From Actinomycetes bacterium (lineage in GTDB: Bacteria > Actinomycetota > Acidimicrobiia > Acidimicrobiales > Ilumatobacteraceae): DNA of 64,000 bases. Within the stretch, counting starts at the first letter, position 1. Each line of letters begins with the position of its first letter. The stretch covers positions 41,560 to 105,559 of the forward strand of contig JANXUF010000040.1 of NCBI GenBank assembly GCA_025356335.1, read 5' to 3'. The notes beneath the pieces are model-generated. The model was not told where the DNA came from and made no database searches. It saw only the letters and a list, made by a program, of their open reading frames with translations. Position numbers and translations under genes: made by a program. Positions 36,817 to 45,543 of this stretch are shown here, piece by piece.

Positions 36817-37329
36817 TCACAGGATAGGGCCCGGGCCGGCACGGTTGGCTTCGAGGAGCAGGCGAAGACGTGCCTGTTCGAGCGCCGCACCAGCCGCAAG
36901 CACCCGCTTGAGAAGGTCGCCGATCAGCGCTGATCGACGCGAGTTGGCGATGTCGAGGTGGCTTGGGTCGAGTACACCGGCCTCGATGCGACTGGCATCG
37001 AGCGACGCCAGGAGTGATTCCCAGATCTGCCAGACCCGCTGGGGCGCTTTGACCGCCTTGACGTGTTCCAACTCGGCGCGGTGAGCGTCGACGGCCGATT
37101 GGGCGCGTCGCAGTTGGTCGCCCCCGACGACGACGTTGCTGATGCGCTCGCGATCTGTCCAGCGTTGCCACCTGCCGCCACGCCGTTCCTCGAGGCGCGC
37201 CGTGACGTCGGGGCCATGGGCACCGAGCAGGTTTCGCAGAAAGTCCTCCGCCACCTTGGCCGCGTCCTTCGCCAGGAACAGCACCCGGTCGATTTCTTGG
37301 AGTCGTCGCAGATCGTCATCGCTCGGCAT
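36817..37329 (-). CDS. Hypothetical helical protein
   Basis: 170 residues, not recognised. It is almost entirely helical and charged (LQEIDRVLFLAKDAAKVAED, LRRAQSAVDAHRAELEHVKA), suggesting a coiled coil, with no signal peptide or membrane segment. It is the first gene of a three-gene run with DUF427 and the lysyl-oxidase lipoprotein, and is divergent from the DUF3107 gene. Confidence 0.7.
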   Translation of the reverse strand: MPSDDDLRRLQEIDRVLFLAKDAAKVAEDFLRNLLGAHGPDVTARLEERRGGRWQRWTDRERISNVVVGGDQLRRAQSAVDAHRAELEHVKAVKAPQRVWQIWESLLASLDASRIEAGVLDPSHLDIANSRRSALIGDLLKRVLAAGAALEQARLRLLLEANRAGPGPIL

Positions 37330-37399
37330 CTGCGCTCGCCGCCTCTCATCGTCGACACTCGGAGTCTTTCACACCGTCGCTGCGTACGATGATGAAGGT

Positions 37400-37633
37400 A
37401 TGGACGTACGCATCGGTGTAACCCAAGCTCCTCGTGAGCTCAATGTCGAATTGCCGGACGACACCGATCCGGTGGAACTGGCCAAACAGGTCGAAGCGGC
37501 GATGACGGGAGCACTCGACGTGTTGTGGCTGACCGACAAGAAGGGCCGCAAGGTCGGCGTGACGTCGGCCAAGCTCGCCTATATCGAGATCGGCACGGCC
37601 GAGGGTGCCCGCAAGCTCGGCTTCGGCAGCTGA
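37400..37633 (+). CDS. DUF3107 family protein
   Basis: 77-residue protein starting MDVRIGVTQAPRELNVELPD, with a GAAGGT just upstream. The end KVGVTSAKLAYIEIGTAEGA is typical of this actinobacteria-specific family (M. tuberculosis TB9.4/Rv3208A type). Function unknown. It lies 37 bases before the paired ArsA-like genes. Confidence 0.85.
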   Translation: MDVRIGVTQAPRELNVELPDDTDPVELAKQVEAAMTGALDVLWLTDKKGRKVGVTSAKLAYIEIGTAEGARKLGFGS

Positions 37634-37670
37634 CTTTCAGCCGTTCGACGACCAGGAGCGGAGTGCTCCG

Positions 37671-38609
37671 ATGAATCTGCTCGATCGTCGTTTGCTCTTC
37701 GTCACCGGTAAGGGTGGCGTCGGCAAGACGACCGTTGCTGCTGCGCTCGCCAGACTGGCGTCGCGTTCCGACAAGCGTGTGCTGGTCTGCGAAATGGACG
37801 CCAAGGGATCGCTTGCGGCTGCATTCGAGTCGTCACCGCTGACGTTCGCGCCGCGTGAGTTGAGTCCCGGGCTGTTCGCCATGTCGATGAACACCGAGGA
37901 CTCACTTCGCGAGTATCTGCGGTTGTTCGTCCGCATCCCGCTGCTGGGCCGGATCGGACCGCTCGCCCGGACGTTCGACTTCGTCGCCGACGCCGCTCCG
38001 GGAGTCAAGGAAATCCTGGCCGTCGGCAAGTTGTGTTACGAGGTGCGCGAGCGTCACTACGACCTCGTCGTCGTCGATGCCGAGGCGACAGGGCACATCG
38101 TCAGCCAGATCACCGCGCCGCGTGCGATCAACGATCTCGTGCAGGTCGGTCTCGTGCGCGATCAGACGAACTGGATGCTCGACATCCTCGAGGATCAGCG
38201 CACCACGGGGGTGGTCGTCGTGACCACCCCGGAGGAGATGCCGGTCGTCGAGTCGATCGAACTGATCGAACGGCTGAACACGACGACCAAGGTCGCCGTC
38301 GCCGCAGTCGTCGCCAACCGGGTGCTTCCGGAGCCGTTCGGACGCGGCGAGCAGGAGATTTTCGAACGGATCGATTCGATCGGCCGTCAGCAGGTCATCG
38401 ACGCTCTCGGGGACGCCGCCGGCGCAGTCCTCGATGCTGCCGAACTCGCCGTCTCCCTGCGGCGAAACGGGGCAACCCACTTGGCGACCCTACGTTCCAG
38501 ACTGCCGCCGGACATGCTGACGATCTACGTGCCGGAGCTCTACTCCCGATCGGCCGGAGGCCGAGCAGCCGAGCTGGTCGCCACCGCCCTTGCGGAGGAA
38601 CTGCTGTGA
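37671..38609 (+). CDS. ArsA/Get3-like ATPase, first of a pair
   Basis: 312 residues. P-loop LLFVTGKGGVGKTTVAAALA with the signature lysine of the deviant Walker A, switch II YDLVVVDAEATGHIVSQI, and the A-loop region at VVANRVLPEPF. No arsenite-binding cysteines of true ArsA are evident. It is homologous in type and arrangement to M. tuberculosis Rv3679, whose product works with Rv3680; GTG of the next gene overlaps the stop. Confidence 0.88.
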   Translation: MNLLDRRLLFVTGKGGVGKTTVAAALARLASRSDKRVLVCEMDAKGSLAAAFESSPLTFAPRELSPGLFAMSMNTEDSLREYLRLFVRIPLLGRIGPLARTFDFVADAAPGVKEILAVGKLCYEVRERHYDLVVVDAEATGHIVSQITAPRAINDLVQVGLVRDQTNWMLDILEDQRTTGVVVVTTPEEMPVVESIELIERLNTTTKVAVAAVVANRVLPEPFGRGEQEIFERIDSIGRQQVIDALGDAAGAVLDAAELAVSLRRNGATHLATLRSRLPPDMLTIYVPELYSRSAGGRAAELVATALAEELL

Positions 38610-39898
38610 CCGCAACACCGACACCTTCGCAGCGTTCTGCGGCGGCCGCACCGCCTGCTGGCCACTCGAGATCCTCGGAAGCCAAGCGCCGTGACACCTC
38701 CGATGCAGGCTCGCGCAATGATGTCGGGCTCGGCGGGCTGCTCGCCGCCAAGGAGGTCATCGTCGTCTGCGGCACCGGTGGGGTCGGCAAGACGACCACG
38801 GCAGCAGCGCTCGGGGCGATGGCAGCAGCCAGGCTCGGCGGCAGGGTCCTCGTACTGACGGTCGATCCCGCTCGCCGTCTGGCCACGGCGATGGGCCTCA
38901 CCGAACTGTCGAACGCCGAGGTTCAGGTCCCGGCCAGCGCGTTTGCCGAAGCTGGTGTCACCCCTCGCGGCGAACTGTGGGCGGCGATGCTCGACACCAA
39001 GGCGTCGTGGGACGATCTGATACGTCGTCACGCCCCCGATGCAAAGGTCCGCGATACCGTCCTCAGCAACCCGCTGTACACCAACATCACCAGCCGCTTC
39101 GTCCACAGCCACGACTACATCGCCATGGAGCGTCTGCACGAGCTCCATTCCTCCGGCACCTACGACCTCGTGATCGTCGACACGCCGCCATCGCGGAATG
39201 CGCTGGATTTCCTCGACGCACCGGCGCGTATGGCCGACTTCTTCGGCAGCCGACTGCTGCGATGGCTCACGGTGCCGTACCGATCACGCCTGTTCACCGC
39301 TGCGTCCAAGCCGTTCTACAACATTGCCGACCGCATACTCGGGTCACGATTCCTGCAGGACATCGCTGAATTCTTTCTGCTCTTCCAGACGATGGAGAAG
39401 GGGTTCGTGACACGCGCCAAACAGGTCGAAGGCCTGCTCCGCGACCCGCGTACGTCGTTCGTCGTCGTGACGACGCTCGAGACCGCTCCGCTCGTGGAAT
39501 CACGATATTTCATCGACGCCCTTGCCGAAAGGAAATTGTCCCTGGGCGCAGTCATCGCCAACAAGGTCATGCCTGCCAGCCTCAGCGACCCGTCCGCTGC
39601 GAAGGCGTCTGCGGCGATGAGGCTACGAGCCGGCGAACTCGCCGAGCTGCTGCAGCCCACCGTGGCGGCCACCGAGCCGGCGCTCCCGCTTGCCACGCAG
39701 ACGCGGATTGCGGGCGTCTTCGGGGAGATCGCCGATCGCTTCGACGATCTCTCGGTCGTCGCCGCCAGACAGTCGGAGCGACTCCATGAATTGATGGCTG
39801 CCACGCCGACCGTGGCAACTGTGCCAACCTTGGAGGACGACATTCACAGCCTCGCAGGACTGCTCCAACTCGGGGGGTACGTCTGGCGGTCGCTCTGA
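38606..39898 (+). CDS. ArsA/Get3-like ATPase, second of a pair
   Basis: 430 residues. A Ser/Ala/Arg-rich leader of about 45 residues precedes the P-loop VIVVCGTGGVGKTTTAAALG. Switch I ends in TVDPARRLATAMG and switch II is YDLVIVDTPPSRNALDFLDA. It is longer than its partner and contains the insert typical of the Rv3680 type. GTG start overlaps the preceding stop, so both subunits are made in step. Confidence 0.88.
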   Translation: MTATPTPSQRSAAAAPPAGHSRSSEAKRRDTSDAGSRNDVGLGGLLAAKEVIVVCGTGGVGKTTTAAALGAMAAARLGGRVLVLTVDPARRLATAMGLTELSNAEVQVPASAFAEAGVTPRGELWAAMLDTKASWDDLIRRHAPDAKVRDTVLSNPLYTNITSRFVHSHDYIAMERLHELHSSGTYDLVIVDTPPSRNALDFLDAPARMADFFGSRLLRWLTVPYRSRLFTAASKPFYNIADRILGSRFLQDIAEFFLLFQTMEKGFVTRAKQVEGLLRDPRTSFVVVTTLETAPLVESRYFIDALAERKLSLGAVIANKVMPASLSDPSAAKASAAMRLRAGELAELLQPTVAATEPALPLATQTRIAGVFGEIADRFDDLSVVAARQSERLHELMAATPTVATVPTLEDDIHSLAGLLQLGGYVWRSL

Positions 39899-39919
39899 TC
39901 AGGCAGAATCGTTATCTGT

Positions 39920-41404
39920 ATGGCATCGCTGGGCGAACTGACTCGACAACATTCCACGCTGACCGCTGACCAGTCGGCCCATCTGCAGCGACTCGTGTCG
40001 GATTGGGGCATGCTCGCGGACCTCTGTTTCGCCGACGTCCTGCTGTATCTACCGTCGCAGGACGGTCGCTGGCTCGTCATCGCCCACGTCCGGCCGGTCA
40101 CCGGTCAGACGATCTATATCGCCGACTGGGTGGGGGAATGGGCGAGCACCACCGAAACCGAGGTACTGGGCGAGGCCTTCCGCAGCGGTTCGATCGTCGA
40201 GCACGATGTCAAGGTCGAATCGGTCCCGGAACCGGTCAGCGTGCTGGCGATACCCGTCTCGCACAAGGGTGTGCCGATAGCCGTCCTCACCCGCGAATCG
40301 AGCCCGCGGATCGGTCGCCTTCCAGGGGAATTGGAGACGACCTATCTGTCGATCTTCGACCGCTTCGCCACGATGATCCAGGAGGGTTCCTATCCGTTCG
40401 CCACACGGAGCATGATCAGCGCAGCACCGCGCGTCGGTGACGGGGCGATGGTACTGGACGAGGACGCGCGTGTGCGCTACGCATCTCCGAACGCCGTCTC
40501 GGTCCTGCACCGGCTGGGGATCACCTCGAACCTCGTCGGGATGCACCTCGCCGAACTCGGGTTCAACGACGGCTCGGTGGCCAGCAGCTACGAACGCCGT
40601 GAGCCGGTGCTCGAAGAATTCGACCGCATCAACAGTGACGACGTCAGCGTGCTGACCTACTCGATCCCGTTGCTGAGCGCTGGTGAGGTGACGGGCGGCG
40701 TCCTGCTGCTGCGGGACGTCACCGAACTGCGTCGGCGGGATCGACTACTGCTGTCGAAAGACGCGACGATCCGCGAGATCCATCACCGCGTCAAGAACAA
40801 CCTGCAGACCATCTCGTCGTTGCTGCGCTTGCAGTCGCGCCGATTGACGAACACCGAAGCGAAGGCCGCCGTCAACGAATCCGTCCGTCGTATCCGCACG
40901 ATTGCCCTCGTCCACGAGACGCTGTCACGTGAAGCCGGTGACGACGTTGCCTTCATCGAAATCGTCCGGCCGCTGATGCGCCTTGCGGAAGAAGGGTTGC
41001 AGTCGCCGGACCGTCCGGTCCGTTTCGTGGTGCGTGGCGACGGCGGCAAGTTGCCGGCGACCGTCGCAACGCCGCTTTCGGTCGTGCTGACCGAACTCCT
41101 GCAGAATGCCGTCGACCATGGCTTTCCGGAGGGAAGCAGTGGTGGCACCGTCGTCGTCGTGCTGGCCAACGATGGAAAACAGTTGAAGATCGAGGTGTTC
41201 GATGATGGCCTCGGCGTCGCTCCCGACTTCCATATCGAGAATGCCACCGGCCTCGGTCTGGTGATCGTGCGCACGCTCGTCACCACCGAATTGGCCGGCA
41301 AGATCGCCATGCGCCAGGCGACGTCCACCGAACTGCAAGAAGCCGGTCTGACCGTGCCGAACCGCGGTGCCGGGACCGTCGTCGAGTTGACCGTCCCGCT
41401 GTAA
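39920..41404 (+). CDS. pdtaS: PdtaS-type sensor histidine kinase
   Basis: 494-residue cytosolic kinase with no membrane segment. Order: N-terminal GAF-like sensor domain (about 10-150), PAS domain (about 170-275), HisKA_2 with phosphoacceptor H in EIHHRVKNNLQTISSLLRLQ (about 290), and an HATPase domain with N-box TELLQNAVDHGFPE and G-boxes DDGLGVAPDF and GLGLVIV. The same plan is seen in M. tuberculosis PdtaS, which phosphorylates the ANTAR antiterminator PdtaR; no PdtaR gene is in this window. Convergent with whiB1. Confidence 0.9.
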   Translation: MASLGELTRQHSTLTADQSAHLQRLVSDWGMLADLCFADVLLYLPSQDGRWLVIAHVRPVTGQTIYIADWVGEWASTTETEVLGEAFRSGSIVEHDVKVESVPEPVSVLAIPVSHKGVPIAVLTRESSPRIGRLPGELETTYLSIFDRFATMIQEGSYPFATRSMISAAPRVGDGAMVLDEDARVRYASPNAVSVLHRLGITSNLVGMHLAELGFNDGSVASSYERREPVLEEFDRINSDDVSVLTYSIPLLSAGEVTGGVLLLRDVTELRRRDRLLLSKDATIREIHHRVKNNLQTISSLLRLQSRRLTNTEAKAAVNESVRRIRTIALVHETLSREAGDDVAFIEIVRPLMRLAEEGLQSPDRPVRFVVRGDGGKLPATVATPLSVVLTELLQNAVDHGFPEGSSGGTVVVVLANDGKQLKIEVFDDGLGVAPDFHIENATGLGLVIVRTLVTTELAGKIAMRQATSTELQEAGLTVPNRGAGTVVELTVPL

Positions 41405-41412
41405 TTGCCAGC

Positions 41413-41458
41413 GCTGAATCAGCGCGAGCAGTGCTGAACAGTGCTGAATCAGAGCGAG
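41413..41458. repeat. Short direct repeat between pdtaS and whiB1
   Basis: GCTGAATCAG(C/A)GCGAG occurs at 41413-41428 and again at 41443-41458, with a related TGCTGAACA between. The second copy covers the whiB1 stop codon. It looks like a local duplication at the junction of convergent genes. Confidence 0.6.
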
Positions 41459-41745
41459 ACGATGCGATTCCTGGCCGCCGCCTGGCGGCGCATCACACGG
41501 CGCTCTTCCTCGCTGGTGCCGCCCCAGATGCCGGAATCCTGGTTGGTCTCGAGGGCGAATTCGAGACATTCCCGAGCAACGGGACATTCTCCGCAGACGT
41601 GCTTGGCTCGGTCGATCTGGGTGAGGGCGATGCCGGTGGTGCCGACCGGAAAGAACAATTCGGGATCGGTGTCACGACAGATCGCATCTCGGCGCCAGCC
41701 ATATTGAGCATTGGCCAGTGCAAGACTTGAAGCAAGGATGGTCAC
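41449..41745 (-). CDS. whiB1: WhiB1-type iron-sulfur transcription factor
   Basis: 98 residues from GTG at 41745, which has AGGAG 5 bases upstream. The four cluster cysteines are in WRRDAICRD, HVCGECPV (C-x2-C) and ARECLEFAL. The WhiB-family turn GIWGGTSEEERR and a basic tail follow. The line DTDPELFFPVG fits WhiB1, the essential NO-responsive member. Longer starts up to 41787 would place a CRP-type site inside the gene and are less likely. Confidence 0.9.
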   Translation of the reverse strand: MTILASSLALANAQYGWRRDAICRDTDPELFFPVGTTGIALTQIDRAKHVCGECPVARECLEFALETNQDSGIWGGTSEEERRVMRRQAAARNRIVSL

Positions 41746-41760
41746 GGTGACTCCTACGTT

Positions 41761-41776
41761 TGTGATTACATTCACA
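41761..41776. promoter_or_regulatory. Perfect CRP/FNR-type site upstream of whiB1
   Basis: TGTGATTACATTCACA is an exact TGTGA-N6-TCACA dyad. It ends 16 bases upstream of the whiB1 GTG. CRP (Rv3676) is known to control whiB1 in M. tuberculosis through sites of this type. The place so near the gene suggests it overlaps the promoter core or leader. Confidence 0.75.
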
Positions 41777-41840
41777 TGAGGTGTCATGGCTGCTGGAGAA
41801 GGGCTGCGACGACGATGAAACGCTAGGCGTTCGTTTCCCA

Positions 41841-41857
41841 CTTGACAAGAGGTCAAG
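41841..41857. promoter_or_regulatory. Palindrome in the whiB1-GDPD divergent region
   Basis: CTTGAC-AAGAG-GTCAAG is a perfect 6-5-6 dyad. It includes a TTGACA on the plus strand and TTGTCA on the minus strand; the latter has TAGCGT exactly 17 bases downstream and could be the -35 of whiB1. A regulator bound here could affect both genes. Confidence 0.4.
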
Positions 41858-41897
41858 ATGGAACTGTCGCAAAATCGACACATACGGAGAGTGACAG

Positions 41898-42554
41898 TTG
41901 ACACACGCACTGCAAATCATGGCGCATCGGGGTGCATCCAAGGCGTCACCGGAGAACACCGTCGCCGCCTTCGAACTGGCGGCTCGATTGGGTGCCGATG
42001 CCGTTGAGCTGGACGTTCGTCGCTGCGCCGACGGCCGGCTGCTCGTCAGTCACGATCCGTTGCCGGCCGAGATTCCTCATGATGTTCCAACACTGTCCGC
42101 GGCGCTCGACGCGTGCGCAGGGATGTGGGTCAACGTCGAGATCAAGAACGAGCCGGATGAGCCGGACTTCGACCCGTTCGAGACGATCGCCGACGACACC
42201 GTTGCGCTGCTGCTCGCTCGTCGCCAGCATTGGCGTTGGCTGATCTCGTGTTTCCGAATGGAAACGATCGACCGCTGCAGGGCGCTGGCACCGGAGATCT
42301 CCACCGCCTTCCTGACGGTGGAGATACCGGACGGCATCGTCGATTCGCTCGTGCGCAAAGGCCACAGGGCGCTGCACCCATGGTACGGGGCGGCGACCGC
42401 CGAACTCATCGACGCCGCTCATCGAGCCGGCGTGCAGGTCAACGTCTGGACGTGCGACGATCCAGCTGCGATGGAGCGGTTGGCCGGGTGGGGCGTCGAC
42501 GGCATCTGCACGAACGTGCCCGACATCGCCATCACCACCCTCCGTCCAAACTGA
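41898..42554 (+). CDS. Glycerophosphodiester phosphodiesterase
   Basis: 218-residue TIM-barrel enzyme that splits glycerophosphodiesters into glycerol-3-phosphate and an alcohol. Catalytic segment MAHRGASKASPENTVAAFEL with H and R, then AVELDVRRCADGRLLVSHDP supplies E, D and the second H. No signal peptide, so cytosolic. Start is TTG at 41898 with GGAGAG upstream; ATG at 41919 would cut into the conserved motif. Confidence 0.9.
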   Translation: MTHALQIMAHRGASKASPENTVAAFELAARLGADAVELDVRRCADGRLLVSHDPLPAEIPHDVPTLSAALDACAGMWVNVEIKNEPDEPDFDPFETIADDTVALLLARRQHWRWLISCFRMETIDRCRALAPEISTAFLTVEIPDGIVDSLVRKGHRALHPWYGAATAELIDAAHRAGVQVNVWTCDDPAAMERLAGWGVDGICTNVPDIAITTLRPN

Positions 42555-42613
42555 GTCCACCTGGCCGCCACATGTGGCGGCAAATGGGCCGAAGAACTGA
42601 GGACCGACCCCCC

Positions 42614-43630
42614 TCAGGGCAGCGAGGACAGACCACTCGGATCGACGAGGCGGACTGCGCCCGGGACATGGACGAACTCCAACCGATTGGTCTCGCCGAG
42701 ATAGTCGCCGTCGAGTTGGTACGGGAACGGCGTCTCGTGTGCGACGACGGCCCTCGTCACACCTTCGTGCAGATCGAGGTACTTCGACGGCTCGACCCCT
42801 CCACCGCGCAGCGCTCCTGCCAGCGATCGCAGGATCGGTCCGACCTTCATCGTCTTGAAGGTGACAGCGACAAGTGGGCGGTCGAGACGCGCATGCGGTG
42901 ACAGATCGAGTGGCCGATTCCCGAGGTACGTATACGGGTTGGTGTTCAACATGATCGTGAAATATCCGTCCGGGACGACGTCAGCCTGCGGCGCAACCCC
43001 GCTGTTCACGTCCTCCTCGCCGGCACCGCCGGCGAAACTGAGCCGGAAGTGCGGCTGACGACGGTCATAGCCGCGGGCCCACGTAGCGACAGCGGCTGAG
43101 ATGAACACGGGGTGGCCGAGCCAGCGCTTCAGGGAAGCCCGATGTTCGACAGCGCGGACGACCGCAGCGTCGTAGCCGATGCCTGCGTGGAAGCAGAAGT
43201 AACGGCCGTTGACCTTGCCGAGGCCGATCGGATGGAGGTGCGCATCAGGGTCCGCCAACGCCATGCGCAGCAACTTCACCGCACCGACCGGATCGTTCGG
43301 CATCCCCAGCGTTCTGGCGAAAACATTCGTCGAGCCGCCAGGCAGCACTCCGAGCGCTGTCTGCGTGCCGGCGATTCCCGTCGCCACTTCGTTCAGCGTT
43401 CCATCGCCCCCGAAAGCGACGACAACCTCGACGCCGCGGTTAGCGGCATCCTGGGCGAACCGGGTGGCGTGACCCCGGCGGTTGGTCTCGACGATCGTCA
43501 CGTCGTGCAGGCGGGAGAGTTCCTGGTGCACCACGACGGTGTTGCGCGCCGTCACCGACGATGCGAACGAGTTGACGACGAGCAGGATCTGCAAGCTCCG
43601 AACTGTACCGAGCCGATCATGCCATGACAT
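42614..43630 (-). CDS. Diacylglycerol/sphingosine kinase family lipid kinase
   Basis: 338 residues. The nucleotide-binding motif is VVAFGGDGTLNEVATGI, then LGVLPGGSTNVFARTLGMPN. The C-terminal half has the expected beta-sandwich with FHAGIGYDAAVVRAVEHRA. The start is uncertain: MSWHDRL at 43630, or a TTG about 13 codons later. Its neighbour is a phosphodiesterase acting on lipid head groups. Confidence 0.85.
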   Translation of the reverse strand: MSWHDRLGTVRSLQILLVVNSFASSVTARNTVVVHQELSRLHDVTIVETNRRGHATRFAQDAANRGVEVVVAFGGDGTLNEVATGIAGTQTALGVLPGGSTNVFARTLGMPNDPVGAVKLLRMALADPDAHLHPIGLGKVNGRYFCFHAGIGYDAAVVRAVEHRASLKRWLGHPVFISAAVATWARGYDRRQPHFRLSFAGGAGEEDVNSGVAPQADVVPDGYFTIMLNTNPYTYLGNRPLDLSPHARLDRPLVAVTFKTMKVGPILRSLAGALRGGGVEPSKYLDLHEGVTRAVVAHETPFPYQLDGDYLGETNRLEFVHVPGAVRLVDPSGLSSLP

Positions 43631-43698
43631 TCGGCACGTCAGACGATTGATCGTTACGATTGATGCTCGGCAGAACCCGCCGGTAACAATGGGCCTCC

Positions 43699-44475
43699 AT
43701 GAATGTAATCGTTTGTGTGAAGCAGATACCGGACCCCGCATTGCCCGGCGCGTTGGACTCTTCTTCCAACACGCTGAAGCGTGACGGCAAGCTCATTCTC
43801 GATGAGTCGGACAGCTACGGCGTCGAAATGGCGCTGCAGCTCGTGACAGCAGCCGGGGGCGGCGAGGTCAGCCTCGTGTCGATGGCCCCGAACGGCGAAG
43901 TGTCGGGTCTGCGTACGGCGTTGGCGATGGGTGCGGCGAAGGCGATCCTCGTGTCCGATCCTGCTCTCAAGGGTTCCGACGCACTGACGACGGCGAAGGT
44001 CTTGGCGGCTGCGGTGCAACGCCTCGGCGGTGCCGACCTGATCATCGGGGCGACGGAGTCCTCCGACGGCTACACGGGCACCGTGCCGGAGCAGATCGCC
44101 GAAATCCTCGGTCTGCCGTCGGTCACGTTCGCCAAGAAGGTCACCATCGACGGATCGACGATGCACATCGAGCGTCAGACCGAGCAGGGCTACGACGAAG
44201 TCACCAGCCCGCTGCCGGCACTGATCAGCGTGACCGCCGGCGTCGTCGAGCCGCGCTACCCGAGCTTCAAGGGCATCATGGCCGCCAAGTCGAAGCCGCT
44301 CGAAACCGTCACGGCCGCCGACCTCGGCATCACGCCGGTCGGTTGGGACGGTGCCGGCCAGACGATCGTCAACGTTTCCCAGGCCGAGGCCCGCAAGGCC
44401 GGCGAAGTCATCGAAGACGACGGTGAGACCTTCACCAAGGTCGTGTCCTACCTCGAAAACTTGAAACTGATCTGA
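43699..44475 (+). CDS. etfB: Electron transfer flavoprotein subunit beta
   Basis: 258-residue ETF beta, which passes electrons from acyl-CoA dehydrogenases to the quinone pool together with EtfA. MNVIVCVKQIPDPALPGALD, the AMP-binding region and the recognition loop segment PRYPSFKGIMAAKSKPLE are typical. It lies 10 bases before etfA. Confidence 0.95.
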   Translation: MNVIVCVKQIPDPALPGALDSSSNTLKRDGKLILDESDSYGVEMALQLVTAAGGGEVSLVSMAPNGEVSGLRTALAMGAAKAILVSDPALKGSDALTTAKVLAAAVQRLGGADLIIGATESSDGYTGTVPEQIAEILGLPSVTFAKKVTIDGSTMHIERQTEQGYDEVTSPLPALISVTAGVVEPRYPSFKGIMAAKSKPLETVTAADLGITPVGWDGAGQTIVNVSQAEARKAGEVIEDDGETFTKVVSYLENLKLI

Positions 44476-44485
44476 GGAACCTGCG

Positions 44486-45451
44486 ATGACCATTTCCACT
44501 ATCTGGGTGTTTGCCCAGGCTCAAGACGGCGTTCCGACCACCGGCACGCTCGAACTGCTGACGAAGGCCCGCTCCCTCGGCGGAGCCGTGTCGGCGTTCT
44601 TCCTCGGTGACGCCGCGCCGGTCGCCGCTGCCCTCGGTGCTGCCGGCGCAGCCAAGGTCTATTCGACCGGCGACCTCGCCGGCCAGTTGCCAGGGCCCGC
44701 AGGCGCTGCCGCCATCAAGGCACTGATCGACGGTGGCGACGCCCCCGACTTGTTCCTGTTCCCACAGAACTACGAAGGCCGCGACACCGTCGCCCGCCTG
44801 TCGGTGCAACTCGATCGAACCGTGCTGACGAACAACACCGACATCGCCATCGACGGTGATGCGGTCACCGTGACGACGCCGATCTTCGGTGGCAATACGT
44901 TGGTCACGACACGGTTCGCAGGATCGGCCCCCTACCTGGCGACATTCCGTCCGAAGTCGTTCGCTGCCGAAGAAGGTGCCGCTGCGGCAGGAGAAATCGT
45001 CACGGCGGCGATCCCGGAGCACGGTGCGACAGGCGCTGCCCGCATCACGGCAGTTCATGTCGAGGAATCATCCGGACCGAAGCTCGACGAAGCCCGCGTG
45101 GTCGTCTCAGGTGGTCGTGGTCTCGGCGATGCCGGTGCCTACTCGATGATCGAGACGCTCGCCAAGCTGCTCAAGGCGGCCCCCGGCGCATCCAGAGCGA
45201 TCGTCGATGCCGGCTGGGTGCCCTACAGCTACCAGGTCGGCCAGACCGGCAAAGTGGTCAAGCCCGAGGTCTACATCGCCGCCGGCATCTCCGGTGCGAC
45301 GCAGCACATGGTCGGCATGAAGGGCTCCAAGCACATCATTGCGATCAACAAGGACAAGGAAGCGCCGATCTTCAGTATCGCCGACCTCGGCATCGTCGGC
45401 GACGTCCACAAGGTCCTCCCGAAGCTGATCGAAGCGCTGCAAGCCCGCTGA
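44486..45451 (+). CDS. etfA: Electron transfer flavoprotein subunit alpha
   Basis: 321-residue FAD-binding ETF alpha. The C-terminal FAD signature is complete: VVSGGRGLGDAGAYSMIETL, PYSYQVGQTGKVVKPEVYIA, AGISGATQHMVGMKGSKHII and AINKDKEAPIFSIADLGIVG. Same operon as etfB. Confidence 0.96.
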   Translation: MTISTIWVFAQAQDGVPTTGTLELLTKARSLGGAVSAFFLGDAAPVAAALGAAGAAKVYSTGDLAGQLPGPAGAAAIKALIDGGDAPDLFLFPQNYEGRDTVARLSVQLDRTVLTNNTDIAIDGDAVTVTTPIFGGNTLVTTRFAGSAPYLATFRPKSFAAEEGAAAAGEIVTAAIPEHGATGAARITAVHVEESSGPKLDEARVVVSGGRGLGDAGAYSMIETLAKLLKAAPGASRAIVDAGWVPYSYQVGQTGKVVKPEVYIAAGISGATQHMVGMKGSKHIIAINKDKEAPIFSIADLGIVGDVHKVLPKLIEALQAR

Positions 45452-45453
45452 TC

Positions 45454-45494
45454 ACAGGCGCAGCCTGTCAGCGAGCCGGAGGTCGGGCCGCTGA
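45454..45494. terminator. Possible bidirectional terminator region after etfA
   Basis: Hairpin ACAGGC-GCA-GCCTGT (45454-45468) and a second overlapping dyad TCAGCG/CGCTGA (45468-45494) lie between convergent genes. There is no T-run, so any termination would be by hairpin alone or Rho. Confidence 0.3.
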
Positions 45495-45543
45495 CGGCCT
45501 CTGGCACGACCAGGTCTGGCCCCGGCGTGATCAGGAGAGGTGG

